NCBI GenBank assembly: GCA_004794655.1
Contig: SMMW01000592.1
Span: 1,488,001-1,552,000 of the forward strand
Reading direction: 5' to 3'
From: Marisa cornuarietis
Taxonomy: Eukaryota; Mollusca; Gastropoda; Architaenioglossa; Ampullariidae
DNA: 64,000 bases
A program made the position numbers and the translations under genes. The notes under the pieces were generated by a model. It did no database searches, was not told the origin of the DNA, and saw only the letters and a list, made by a program, of their open reading frames with translations. Below, piece after piece: positions 45,672-58,133 of this stretch. How positions within the stretch are numbered: position 1 is the first letter of the stretch; every line of letters begins with the position of its first letter.

Positions 45672-48600
45672 TCATGCTCTAGACAAATGACGATATCGGT
45701 TGTTAGGTTCAGATTCATAATCAGAATCACTATCATCAAGTTCAAAAGAAGGGGGTAGGTTATGGTTGAACTGGGGGCGGATGAAGTCTGGCTCTTCAAC
45801 CAGTCCATTATCTCCTCCAGCAGACACCTCATCCTCAATGTCACTGAAATCGTTGGACTGCACAAACATGGAGTGTTGCTCAATTTCATCATCAGTCACA
45901 TGGGAGTCTCCAGCAATAAACTTAGCAAACCTGAAGCAGAATTAGACAGGCTGTCAAAAGTGAGATTAGTTTACGTCCGAAGAGTGGTATCATGCACAGA
46001 GCTACTCTTATCTACATTTTATCAAATGTCCTAAATAAAGATATAATTTATGCTTAAGGCTACAATAGAGCATAGCCAGTCAGTCATAAACATTTTATTT
46101 TTATAAAGATGGGACGTCTGCAAAAGACTGTAATGAAGCATGAACAAATGTGTGCTGGTAAACAAAGAGACAAAAATGAACCAGAAGATTCTTTCAAAAT
46201 GTTATTATTTTGCAGAAGATCGTAATATAGAACAAATGACCAGAGCAGTCCCTTTTAAAATGTGCTTAATTTTTGTTCAGCATGAAATGTCTGCAAAAAC
46301 AAAGTCCACATAGAGCACAAACTGTCAGTCGTAAGTTATGCTGACAACCTTGTTGTAACAGAGTTGATGTTTACTTAGTGAAATACGCCTATCAAAATAA
46401 ACTGGGTCATATCTATGAGGGGGATTGCAATAGGGACGTTTTACTGTATCAGCATACAAACAAAAAAGTCAGAAGCGACATCAAGTGGCTATTACCAATA
46501 ACTTTGAAAGCTTCAAGAACACTGCATGCAAACTACTTCAGACAGAGCTCTACATGGTCTAAGCTAACTCAGTTCTAAAGCCTGCAGCAGGATACAGAAT
46601 GAGTGAAGCACTTGTGATCACACTATCATAAGTATCTTCAAATTCACAAGTACGATTACCAAACCCACACTGGACCCTCAAAACACCAACAGTTGACCTA
46701 TATTTCTGATAAATTTCAGGGCTTAAGCAAATTGGCTACAAAGTGAAAGAAGTTACCGAATGTGCAACTGAGACAAGTACTTACCGAGAAGGGGATGAAA
46801 GCTGACCAACTGTGCCCCATGCATTACACTGTGGGCTGCGGCAGTAGTCCCGGAGTTCTTTTAGTGCTTTACGTGTCTCTTCCTCTCCTTCCCTGTTGTA
46901 CTCATCCTCTGTCAAAAAGCAAGGCTTTGGTGGGAAGACCCTGTACCTGTGATTTGATTAACAAAAATTCTGAAGGCTGATTCAGACCAGGAAAAAACCT
47001 TCTAAGGAAATGTTTTGTGCTATGAAAGCTCCTTGTCAGAACAACTGTAAGTCACTATAAAACTGATCAAGGGTTTCTGGTTTGTAATGTTTTCCTTTTT
47101 CTTTAGATGGCAGCAAAATAAAATGCAAAATTAATATAACATTTAGCCCTGAACTCAATCTAGTCAGATGTCCCAGTGACAACAGAACATTGTGCAATGA
47201 TCACACACTCACCAGGCAAACTTGATCCAGTTGGGAACAGTGCGTGGACTCAGGTACACTGTTAGCACAAGCAAGATAATAGCTACAGAAGCTTCAGCAA
47301 TTTGAGTACCTTGGTAGATCAGAATCAAACCTAAGGTCTGAAGAATCCACTGCACTAGATTTAAAGTGCGAGTTTCAGTAATGGGACCCCAGCGATAGAC
47401 GATAATAAAGCTGACTAATGCTGAAATTCCTATGTAGCTCAGGAAAAGCTGTCAAAAAGAAAATTAAATAAAGGTTAGCTCAATGGTGGAACACTCACTA
47501 ATTCCTCTAAAATGCTTTTTACTCTAAAGTTCATCTACATCCACTACTATCAAATCATTACTTAACATTCCGTGATTCCGTTAAAAATGTACATTCCACC
47601 TTAAGAGATCTTTTTAGGAGGCTAACAGAGTAGGTAACCAAATAATTTTTAACAAATTTAAATTTTGAAAACCTGTGTGTAAAATTTGCAAGGACATAAA
47701 AATTGTTTTTAATTACTACTTAAAGGACAAGTCGATTGCAACCTTTTTTCTTTATGATCGGGTTAAGTTCATTTTAAAATAATTCCCAAAATTTTAGTAC
47801 ACAATTATGCTTAATTTTAGAGATATAAGCCTTCATACATCACCATTCTATTTGCTATTTACTTTCTGATACATGCATGTGTTTCCGTTTAAGCTATTCG
47901 TACTTTTGTCCGCCTCAATTCTTTATTTTAGCTGTTTCAAGCATGCACATCAATGGTGACCTTGCACTGTCAGTTGTTTTTACCATTGTGCTGGATAAGG
48001 ATATGACTGATGTGTTCATGACTGTGTTACGGTGTAGAAAGCTTTGATGTTGCATATATGGTGCTTGATCTTTAAGCTTTTTGCCAGCAGTCGCAGGTGG
48101 TTTTAACAGCTTTTGCTTTTGTATAATAAACACTGCTGTAAGAAGATCTCTTCGTTTTACTGAAAGTCTATGACTTGCTTGTACTGTATAAGTGACTGGA
48201 TAACAATCACTTTTGAAATGTTTTGAGGAAATTCTTGAGTATGATGTGGGGGCGAAGTTCACATGGTACGTTTGAACAAAGCAAAGATCGGTATATACAC
48301 ATCTCCAAACAAAGTTAGTCAACTGCCGTTTGTTGCCATTATCTTTAGGATTTCCTAAATGAGTGCAAACTAACTCCATCTGAGCGTCAAAGAGAACATT
48401 CAGCAACAGCACATTGTGACCTGGTCAGTTTTCTTTTACAGAGGATTGCGTCTTTTCTATTCAAATTCAGCTCATGCAGACGACGCTATTTTTAGAAATA
48501 CTTTTCTTTCGTCCCTTCCTGTTTTCTCGACAAATCCAGGTGTGCTTAAGAGAAAGATATTAATATAAAATTTCTTGTGCCTCTTTGTCATAAAATATCA

Positions 48601-51600
48601 TCAGAATATGTTTTTGTGATACTTTGTGCTCCATTTCCAGTGATTTTTAGCTGAACACTCGTGTTGTCCTTAAATATTCCTATGAGAGCAGAAAAGTCTC
48701 CAGTTACCTGCCAATGGTTTTGAATGATCTCAAACAAGTAGTTCTTGACCAGTTGTACCATGAACAGTGAAGCTGAGCCACTCAGCAACATTATGATATA
48801 ACTTATGGTTTTTAAGCGCTGAAAAAAAGTATTATTTAAGACTCAGCTGCTTACTTGCTTATGAACAAAGAAGAAAGTATCATGTATATGTATATGTACA
48901 GAAACTGAAAAATATATATATATAACATAACATTTCAAAATGATGCATATAATTCTTAGGTGTGTATGACAGTTAAGTATCACAGATTAGCATCCACTGA
49001 CCAAGGCTTCTCTGCTCAATTTTAACACCTTTGAGAGGTTAGTTTAGTCTTTGCTATTCCTTAAGGTGCGGGCACACGAGAAGCCAAAAGCGGCTTCGCA
49101 AGCCTGGCTTTCGAAGCAGCGCTTGCCGAGCCCGCTTGCGAGCTGTTTGATATGCCGGCTTGGCGGGGGTCGCTGGTCACACACACGAACGCTGTTTCGA
49201 AGCATGAACGAAGCACTGTGCAAGAATGTGACTAAAAAAAAAAAAGAGCTTGCTGGATAACCCTCAGATGCATTTTCTCACACACATTATCCACTGTACA
49301 TTATCCACTGCACAAGTAGTGTCTACTAATGTATTAAAGCATGATCGCTTGATGCTGATGGAAGGTCAATAGTAGTGACGACTTTTTTTTATATGGCAGC
49401 ACATTTCCAAACAGTGATGACAAAACAAATAGCACAACCAATGAAAGAAATGCAAAATAATTCACAAAGAGTTTATCAATTCAATAAGATGTATAGTCAG
49501 AGGCCCTGTTGCTTTCACAGCCATGATCGACAACTTGAAGCACGCGGGAAAAGTAGAACATGCTCTACAGCGCGAAGCAGGCCGCAAGCTCAAGCCAAGC
49601 AGGCTTACGAAGCCGTTTGGGGATAGCTTGCAGTGGTGGTCACACGGCAAGCAGGAAAAGCTGGGTTGCTTCGGTAAAGTTTCGTGCTTTTGGCTTCTCG
49701 TGTGCCCGCCGCTTTAAGGAGCATAGGGCCGCAGCAACACCTCTCTAGTGGACCCAGCTTTTGGCAGCTCCCTCAGTTGGGCTCATGTGGTTCCGGCATC
49801 CTTTGCTTCTCACTCGTAAGACTTTTGCTATCTTTTGTGAAATAAGAATACTTGCACGCACTAGCTTTATGTTAGTTTCAAAAACCTATATTTTTACTAC
49901 TTCATCTCACAATTACCCATAATAATTTAGAAAGAGCAGTTTTTAAAGTATGAAATAATTTTATAAGAAAAGTGATTTATTTTTTTTAACGCTTCTCTTA
50001 CAGTTTGCACCAACAAATGTGAACGTCTTTATAGCTTTATGAGTATAATCGCTCAATTGCATCAATACACCCATACTAAATGAGTTAATAAATCTGTTCC
50101 AGTTAGTTAATTAATAAAAGTGTAGGAGTGTCCAGCAAAAGAATGAGGTAAACAATTGAAAAAAGCATTCTGCATAAACTATTGATAATGCCCAATGATG
50201 AAGGTGTTAAACTTAAAAGTTTACTTATGTGAATATTGCATTTTTCTGTTTATTAAGTAACTCAGTGAAGTTGGTAGCAGGCAGAGCATTAACAGAAAAG
50301 GTAGCATGCTTTTTAAATCTAAAACCCAACCTCTTCGTGGTTAAAAGGAGAAAAATCCAAGAAGAAGAAATATTATAAATCAGCTGAACTAAGCTGCTTC
50401 CCTTTAATATCTTGAAAGTGGAATCAGCAGCAACAAGAAGGGATATGAGTTAGCAAGAACTGGAAGCACTATAAAGCAGCTCATTACTATTCTGTCTTTT
50501 CATGAGGCCAAGACCCTCATCAAATATAGATGGAGACAAAGCTTCCTGAACAAGAACTCGGGCCACAGCCAGCCCAAAGATCTACTTCATCACCTTAGTT
50601 TTGCAAAGCAGACTGTCATTTTATGCCTCTGAATCTAACACTGTTCTCTGAATGCAGACCTGTGGAGGGTAGCCACAGAAGAGTCTGCTAGGTGTGAATG
50701 TAATGAAGGAGACTAGACACCAAAACGTCATAAAAACATCCCAGTTTATGACAGCATCTAGACTTTGGGAATGACATAATTGTTGTGGTATATATGAAAT
50801 GAATAACCCTAGTGTCATTACTTGATCACAAAACAACCACACCTCAGTTTGGCTCTACAGTTACCTGTGGTAAAAGACGACTCAGAATGAAGAAGATAAT
50901 GAGGAATGAAGCAAGCACGCCAAATGAAACGCCTGTTCCATAGTGAAAAATGTTGTTCCTGCAGAGGATTAACATAGTCCATAAGGAGAAAAATAGGGTA
51001 AGATTATAAAAATAATGTTATTGGTTTTGTCTAATCATGAACAAAAAGTCAGACCAGCATGCAAAAAAATAAAAACAAACAAACAAACAAAGGAAAACAT
51101 AGAAAAAGAAAGAAAAAAAGCTGCGCGCAGAATTATGCCATATGCAACAGTACTTTACAAAATCTGAATCATAAACTGGTACACCACACACTTTCTCATC
51201 CGAACACACACAGGCAGAGGAATATAAACACAATTCATTATAACTCGTCTAATATCTTGACCCTTCGGGCTTTACCATTCAATTCATATATAAAAAAATA
51301 TCTATTAAAAAGGCACATAGGATAATATGCTACAAAGATACAGGGAGAAATACCTGCTCCATGATGGTGCACAGAAGAAAATAATGATACCGAGTAAAAC
51401 ATAAGAAATGAACCACAAATCCGGATCTGAAACAGACAGACAAGTACTGGTATACAGGCCTGACAAGAGTGGGGGACAGGGGGGGTCTGATATACTTTGG
51501 CCCGTGGCTCTGAAGGGAACCCGGCCTTGGTCGGTGGATTTTTTTCTTCTTCTTTTCCTTCTCTCTTTTGTAACATTCCTCACTCTGGGGATTTACCTAC

Positions 51601-53005
51601 TGAGTGGGGTACTACAAGTTTGATCCTTTAACGTCATCTTTCCTCATGTACTAATCACTTAATTGTAAACAACAATATGTTCAAGTAGTGATGTAGAACC
51701 TAGTGCACTTGTCCTGATTTTTTAAGTCTATATTACGTTACTGAATAAAATGTAGATATTTACAATCGAATTGTAAGCATATTATTATATACTGGAAAAA
51801 TAATTTATGATTACAATTACAAGGGGTGCTTAGAGGTTGTTTGCCCCGGGGCCCGTGCTGGCTCTTGGTGGCCCTGCTGATATATATAAATATGTCTGTA
51901 GGGATGAATGTATAAGATACACAAAAATGTATACACATACATAAAAAACTACCCAACCATGTGAATGTGCCTTTAATCTGTATCCCTCCACCTAAACGTT
52001 TTTAATCTGGAAATTTCAAATCAGCAGTTAAATGCAGTATAAGTTTTAACCCAGCTCAACAAACCTCCACAAAAGTACCCTCACTTTTGATTCGGAAATG
52101 CACTGTATACTGTGCAGATGATTTGAAACCAATACAGCTGTTGTTAAATGGGGAAAGCTGGTATTCTTCCTTCAGAAGCATGAAGGAATTCAAGTTAAAA
52201 TATGTCTTGGCAGTCATGTGATGTTTAACATCAGACACGTTGTCTCCATAAAAAATGGCCAGGTCATGAAGAAGCATACCCTTGTCCATGCCTTTCACTA
52301 GCACCTGCAGATATGCAAGGAGACTCAAATAAATTTTAAAAAATGGACATATTCACTGCTGCTGTCACAACTATCATCCCATTGCTAAGACAATACTTTA
52401 AATGATCATTCATAGCTTTGCTTAGTACTTACATGGGGATTCACCCATAAGTTCCACATTGCCTTTCTCTGTCCAGGATGGCAAAAGATGGTCAGTTCTG
52501 TTAACGAAGATTTATTGATAATTCTAAAGAAGGTTTCCTCAAGTAGAAGAAAACCTGTAAGAGAATAACGTAGAAAAATAAATTCATGCATAAACCTAAA
52601 CTACGCTGACAAATAACGCTGTGGCCAACGCGTTTGAAAATCGTTACCCCACGAAAGAAACGTTTTACATTACAAGTTATATTTTAAATCTGACGTTTTC
52701 CCCCACCTTCCCAAACAAAGCAAGATAAAATAACCATAGACGTCCGGTTGGGGCACAAATGGTGAAACCAAGAATACTAGTGAACTACTGAACATATTTT
52801 TAAGCACAAACTAGACGAAATGCATCACTTTATCGAGCTGTGCTGTCTAAAAGGATGCAATCACAGTAAACAAAACAATAAGACAAAGAACAGACTTACA
52901 CTCAGGATAATTACATTCATCTTTGCTTAATGTAGCTTCTGCTGGAGACAGGAAAATGAAGATCACTAATATTATGACAGTGCCAAACAGAAAGTGACAG
53001 GCCAT
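45672..53005 (-). CDS. NEMP1: NEMP1, nuclear envelope integral membrane protein (9 exons, 460 aa)
   Basis: Exons: 53005-52900, 52554-52433, 52304-52085, 51426-51354, 50958-50865, 48818-48708, 47448-47213, 46946-46785 and 45930-45672. All have AG/GT borders and matching phases; total 1,383 nt. Residues 1-24 are a signal peptide (MACHFLFGTVIILVIFIFLS), 25-150 a lumenal domain with conserved FCHPGQ and NNSCIGF, and about 152-310 five membrane segments (FISYVLLGIIIFFCAPSWSR starts the first). The cytoplasmic/nucleoplasmic tail has the family signature FLTEDEYNREGEEETRKAL, then LRDYCRSPQC and RFAKFIAGDSHV, and an acidic end. In vertebrates NEMP1 is an inner nuclear membrane protein that interacts with LINC-complex proteins, supports nuclear stiffness and fertility, and binds Ran. 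Length is close to the usual 440-450. A NEMP2/NEMP1 split is vertebrate-specific, so the symbol is by family. The start ATG is the first in frame. Confidence 0.92.
48090..48460 (-). pseudogene. THAP-domain relic in NEMP1 intron 6
   Basis: The minus strand reads QCAVAECS near 48,400 and, after stops and a frame change, NFAPTSYSRISSKHFKSDCY and an AVFII end. This follows the C2CH THAP zinc-finger pattern (C-x4-C, W..NF.P...ICS.HF, AVPTIF). The CS.HF cysteine is replaced (ISSKHF) and several stops are present, so it is dead. It is probably debris of a P-element-like transposon or a THAP gene copy. Confidence 0.55.
49063..49717. mobile_element. TTAA-flanked foldback element in NEMP1 intron 5
   Basis: The left end is TTAAGGTGCGGGCACACGAG followed by AAGCCAAAAGC. 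The right end is its near mirror, GCTTTTGGCTTCTCGTGTGC then CCGCCGCTTTAA. About 24 bp of inverted repeat lies next to TTAA on both sides, with no ORF. TTAA targets are typical of piggyBac-type MITEs. The interior contains many AAGC/GCTT-rich imperfect palindromes. Confidence 0.65.
49718..49815 (-). repeat. RTE-like LINE 3' end fragment
   Basis: Matches 55,672-55,770 (GGAGCATAGGGCCGCA.CAAC...CAGTTGGGC on plus), the 3' end of the RTE-like element there. Non-coding. Confidence 0.6.
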
Positions 53006-53028
53006 TTTGAAATGGGAGTTTGCCGCGA

Positions 53029-53036
53029 TGACGTCA
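53029..53036. promoter_or_regulatory. CRE palindrome TGACGTCA at the NEMP1 start
   Basis: A perfect CREB/ATF-type site 24-31 bp upstream of the NEMP1 ATG, on the promoter side. It is probably in the core promoter or 5' UTR. Binding is inference. Confidence 0.45.
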
Positions 53037-53399
53037 TGAGACTGTGATATGGCGTTGTCTTCCCCTGATCCCGCTAACCGTGTGATACCACAGACGGATG
53101 AAGGTCCGTGGTGATACGTTTGCGCATATTGCTAAAGCAAATGGTTGCAAATTAATCGAAATCAAGAAATGGTCATCTATTTTCTGTTGTTATCGAGGGA
53201 AAATATTAACACGAAGATTTGAAATAGAAATTCCTTCTGACATGCCAAATCTGTCTGTGGCATGAGTTATTTTTTTTAAAGTCAAATATTTTCAAGTAAT
53301 TATGAGATCTTTCTACTAGCAAACTATAAGAAAACATACTGTGCACATCCTCACAAAATACAGAAGACCCCTTTCATGTTCTCGCTCACAATTCACTCG

Positions 53400-54650
53400 C
53401 TAGTTAAAACAAGATGGCCGTTCCTCGCTGTGCGACGTCTGGAGCTCTCGATTCTCCTAGCTGGAAGACTCCTCGACGAGTTTTCCTTTGATCATCAGCT
53501 AGTGTCATGGATCATTCACTTTTTGGTTGACAGACAGCAGCGAGTACTTGTCAATGGTACTTTTTCCGACAATCACAATTAAACGTGCACCGGCTCATCT
53601 CAAGGCTGTGTTTTATCCCCGCTTCTGTTTATTTTGTATATCAACAGTTGTCGCAGTAACCGTGAGGGTCAGTATCTCGCCAAATTCTCTGATGACACGG
53701 CACTGCTGTCGGTACAGCTTTGATAGAGGGGAAGACGCGACGGCCATAACAGAAATGGCTCGCAGCATTTGTCGTTTGCTCGCTCCACTCAACTGCCCAA
53801 ATGTACCTAATAAACTAAACCTAAACCAAACCCTAACCCCAAACCTCTGACAAAATAACATAGACCGGCCTATTACGTCACGGCTCCCCCCCCCATATCA
53901 AAGTTCTGCCCTTAATTCTTAATTCTTAGAACTTAATGTGAGTAAGACGAAAGAGATGGTCTTTGATTTCCGTCGGAATTCTCCACCAAGTCCCGTAAGT
54001 GTCATCCACGACAAGGAGGTGGAAATTGTTCCTGTTTTTAAATAACTGGGCACCATCTTTGATAGGCGACTTTGCTGGGATGTCAACACTCAAACTGTCG
54101 CGAAGAAGGCTCAATACAGCACCTCTTCCTTCTCCGGAAGCTGAAGTCTTAAATTTCGATCTGTCGCTCACCAATTTCTTCAGCTTTTTTATAGATCGCA
54201 CATAGAGAGCGTGCTGTCCTTCTCGTTTATCTGTTTCTACAACAGTTTATCGGTGAAGGACAAGAGCAGCCTATACATCGTGTGGTATCCACCTGCTCAA
54301 AAGTCATTGGGGCAGCTCAGAGTGCTCTTCAGACTCTAGGCCTATATAACAGGCAGACACTTCTGAAAGTGTCTGCAATCCTTCGTGATGACAGGCATGT
54401 CCTGTCAAAAGAATTTGTCCAGCTCCCATCGGGCCTCCGATTTTGTGTGCCTGCATGCAGGACTAACAGACTGCTGCTGTCCTTCGTTGTTTTGGCCGTG
54501 CGTCTTTTGAATGGTGCTGTGCGAATGAATGAAACATGAATGTGGAAGTCTGTTTGGTGCATACGAATGTGTGTTTTGTTTGTTTGTTTGTTTGTTTGTT
54601 TGTTATCGAGCTGCCACAGAATTGCCCTCAGGGACAAATAAAGTCTTATC
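53400..54650 (+). pseudogene. CR1/Jockey-group LINE relic (third copy of the arm family)
   Basis: RT blocks LLDEFSFDHQLVSWIIHFLV, DRQQRVLVNGTFSD, SSQGCVLSPLLFILYINS and KFSDDTALLS are followed by an unrelated block of about 200 bp (53,722-53,930). The sequence then resumes at LELNVSKTKEMVFDFRRNS and runs to the 3' end ATAAAGTCTTATC. Multiple stops and frameshifts. Same family as 20.1-21.3 and 30.0-31.1 kb. Confidence 0.8.
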
Positions 54651-54754
54651 TACGATTTTGAGCTGTTTCATGTGACGTCATCAAAACATGCGTAGAGAAC
54701 AGCTATATAACCTCATATAGACACTGAAGTCTCTAAAGCCTATGGCCCAATCAC

Positions 54755-55560
54755 ATTAAGGTGGGCGAAACCAACATCACCTTCACGTCATCCGTTAGGA
54801 ATCTGGGATTTATTGTCACTGCAGACATGAACCTTGATAAACATGTTACAGCTGTCTGTCAGTCTGCCTATTATGAGTTCAGTAAGATCAGTGCAATCCG
54901 TCACTTTCTCTCTACACGCTCTACCAACACTTTTGCCTGTGCGTTTGTTCTTTCTCGACTTGACTACTGCAACTCCTTGCTGGCAGGCTGCCCCTCATCC
55001 CTCATTCAGAGACTCCAGAAAGTACAGAACTCCGCTGCACGGCTGGTGCTTAAAGCCACGAAAACGGGACCATGCCACTCCTTTCCTTCGTTTTCTACAC
55101 TGGCTACCCGTCCGTTCTCGCATCCAGTACAAACTGTCTGTGCTGTGTTTTAATTTCTTTGCAGACTCCTGTCCTGACTATTTCTCCGAACTTCTCATCC
55201 CTTACGTTCCGACCAGACAACTACGCTCTTCGTCTAATGACCATATCCTAACTATTCCTGTCACCAGAACAACATATGGTCACATGATTTTCGGCTACTG
55301 TGCAGCAAAACAATGGAACTCTCTCCCTTTCCATATCCGCCACCTTCCTACAACTGAATCCTTCAAATCTGCACTGAAAACGCACCTCTTCCTTGAGCAT
55401 TACTCCTAACACAGTCCACACAATGCTAGTCTTTCCCCCACCCCCCTTTCTGCTCTTGCTACTTGTCTACCCATCTTTCTCTGCAGAATCACTTTATTCT
55501 TTGTTCCTGTTACTTGTTGCCTTTTTGTGTTTTCTTTGTTTTCTGTCTCGTATGTAACGA
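54755..55560 (+). pseudogene. CR1/L2-like LINE 3' fragment
   Basis: Frames read FTSSVRNLGFIVTADMNLDK, LSRLDYCNSLLAGCPSSLIQ, RLQKVQNSAARLV and, in the next frame, FLRFLHWLPVRSRIQYKLSV and HLPTTESFKSALKTHLFLEH. This is the same family as the 663-codon ORF at 58.4-60.4 kb, with one or more frameshifts and only the C-terminal third. The 3' UTR follows. Confidence 0.8.
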
Positions 55561-55602
55561 TGTTATTCGATGTAAAACGAGAATTTGGTCATTTGCTAGG
55601 AC

Positions 55603-55603
<1 letters not shown>

Positions 55604-55669
<66 letters not shown>
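55604..55669 (+). repeat. (ATC)22 microsatellite, LINE tail
   Basis: A perfect trinucleotide tract directly at the 3' end of the minus-strand RTE-like LINE. It is probably that element's simple-repeat tail. Confidence 0.9.
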
Positions 55670-57930
55670 GAGGAGCATAGGGCCGCAACAACACCTCGCC
55701 AGCCTACCGGTTTTGGGCAGCCCCTCTCAGTTGGGCCCATGTTGTTCCCGCATCCTTTGCCTCGCTCTCTACTGATCTTCTCCAAGTCTGTTTTTGCCTC
55801 CCAACTCACCTCTTCCCCTGAGGGTTCCAGTCAAGTGCCTGCCTGGCAATGGTGTCAGCTGGTTTGCGAAGGGTGTGTCCTATCCAGCCCCACTTGCGGT
55901 TTTTGATGTCTTGACTAGTGAAATTTTGGTTAGTTCTTTTCCACAGGCTGCTATTGGAGATTTTTCAGGCCATCTTTATCCCAAAATATGGTGAAGGCAT
56001 CGGCTGGTAAAGGTCTGGAGCTTGTTGTTGATGGTGTTTGTCCCTCTCCAGGTTTCAGGGCCATACAGGAGGACTGCTTTCACACTGGTGTTGAAGATGC
56101 GGGTCTTACTGCGGAAGGATAATACACGGGAGTTCCAGATGGGGCGTAGGCTGTTAAAAAGCATGCCTGGACTTGTTTATGCGGCCTCTGATGTCTTCGT
56201 CGGCTCCACCGTCCTTGCTCCCCAGGTATGTGAAGCGATCTGTTTCTAGGATCTTCTCTCCTTGAAGATGGATTGGAAGTTCCTGCTTGTTGTTGATTTT
56301 CATCACTTCGGTCTTCTTTCTGTTGATCTTTAAGCCGGTCTTCTCTGCTTCCTCTGCTAGCTTGCTCAGTTTGGTTTGTTCATGCTGCTGGCGATGAGAT
56401 AGGAGACTAATGTTATCTGCAAAGTCCAGGTCCTCTAGCTCTTTGGTGAAGGTCCACTGGATACCGGTGTTGTTGTCTTGGGTTGTCTTACGCATAATCC
56501 AGTCTATGACCATCAGGAAGATTGTCGGCGATAATATGCAACCTTCTCTTACGCCAGTCTTCGTTACAAGTTTAGTGAGTTTGGCGTTATGGATAACTTG
56601 GCAGGACGAGTTTTCATACAATCCCTGGATGATGTTTATGAATTTAGGCGGAATACCATAGTGGTTCATCAGCCTCCAGATAACGTCCCTCTCTACACTG
56701 TCGAAGGCCTTCTAAAAATCCACAAAAGTTATATAAAGGGAGGATTGCCATTCGATAGACTGTTCTATGATAATACGGAGGGTTGCAATGTGGTCAGCGC
56801 GTGACTTATCCTGGCAAAACCCTGCTTGTTCTGGTCTCAGTCTCTTGTCTAGTGCCTTCTTCAGTCTCTCTAGTATTATCCTTGTCAGGACTTTGCTGGG
56901 GATGGACAGCAGCACGATCCCCCGCCAGTTGTTGCACTGGGAGATGTCTCCATTCTTTGGTAATTTGATCAGGTGGCCTAATTTCCAGTCTGTTGGGACT
57001 AGCTCTTGTTCCCAGATCTTGTGTAGGAGGGGCTGTAAAATTGTTGCTGTTATTTCTGGGTCTGTCTTTAGTGGTTCTGGGGGTATGCCGTCTGGGCCTG
57101 CTGCTTTGCCATTTTTCATGCTTTTGATAGCTTTGATGAATTATGTCTTAGTGGGAGAGCTGGTGTTGACGTGAAGTTATGCAGTTGCTGGTGGTATGTC
57201 AGGTAAGGATGGTGGATGAGGTCGATTCAACATCTCTTCGAAGCGCTCCACCCAGGGGTCTCTTTGTCCTGCATCGTTTATTATGGTCTTTCCGTCTTTG
57301 TCTTTTAGCATTGAATCTTGCTGACATGAGCCGTGGTGAGACTGGTTCCCAGGCTATCAGCGCCTTTGTTGCCTCTGTTGACATCAGCTTTGCTACTTCC
57401 TAGGTATGGTCGTGGTCCAAGTCGTTGGGGCCAGAGTAAATAATGGTTTCTCCTGATGTTAGTCTGGTCTGGCCACTTCCATTCCATCTGGTTTCGCATA
57501 ACCCGAGGACCCTGGTGTTGTATTTTCTCATTTCACTTGCCACTTGAGCTGACTTGCCACTTTCATAGAGGGTTCTGATGTTCCAGGTCCCTATCCTGGT
57601 TCTTGCCTTGGTCATCAGAAGATGAGTCGGCGAGTTGGCTTCCCTTGGGCTTTCACCAGCATGCGTCATAAGCTCTTCTAGAGAGGAATCTTCCCGACCA
57701 GGCCCCTGTTGTGATACTGTTGCGATTTCTGTAACAGCTTGTGTTTTACATGAATGGGTTGTTAGCCCAAAGCAAAAACCCCAACCTGGAAGGCCAGGGT
57801 GCGACATTTTAGTCTGGCCTCTACCCTGACAGACCTGTTCGGTTTGGTTGGACCAGTGACAGGAGCACAAGGCTCCTGCCAACATAGCTCTGTGGATCGG
57901 CAAGATACACACAAGCCACCGTACCACTAC
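55670..57930 (-). pseudogene. RTE-like LINE, near full ORF2 relic
   Basis: Minus strand order: endonuclease start TRIGTWNIRTLYESGKSAQV with LGLCETRWNGSG (57,600-57,400); a decayed middle; the RT domain KNGKAAGPDGIPPEPLKTD (57,119); NWRGIVLLSIPSKVLTRII; a TAG stop before KAFDSVERD (56,714); GVREGCILSPTIFLMVIDWI; LDFADNISLL; then C-terminal pieces ([26 protein letters not shown]). The catalytic FADD is FADN here, and stops are present, so it is inactive. The clade call (RTE-like) is from motif recognition. Confidence 0.8.
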
Positions 57931-58133
57931 AAGGTAAGTTGCACTAATTGATGTAAATGTAATACGTTGTCAGATGACCGATGAAATCTGATGAGACGAC
58001 CATTTGTTTATATGCCAGAAGAAACCTCACACGGCGAAAATGACCCGTTGATTCCTACGTGTGTCCACTGTGTAGGGTGGGCTATACCTGGGGCACAGAT
58101 CGGGACACCGAGAAGAATCCGTACTGTTACCAT

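Noticed and set aside
47915..48412. 165-codon intronic ORF as a nested gene
   Set aside because: It covers a THAP relic whose N-terminal half is in another frame with stops; no intact THAP domain.
53805..53850. Interstitial telomere repeats (CTAACCC-like)
   Set aside because: Only one or two degenerate units within AC-rich sequence; no regular TTAGGG array.
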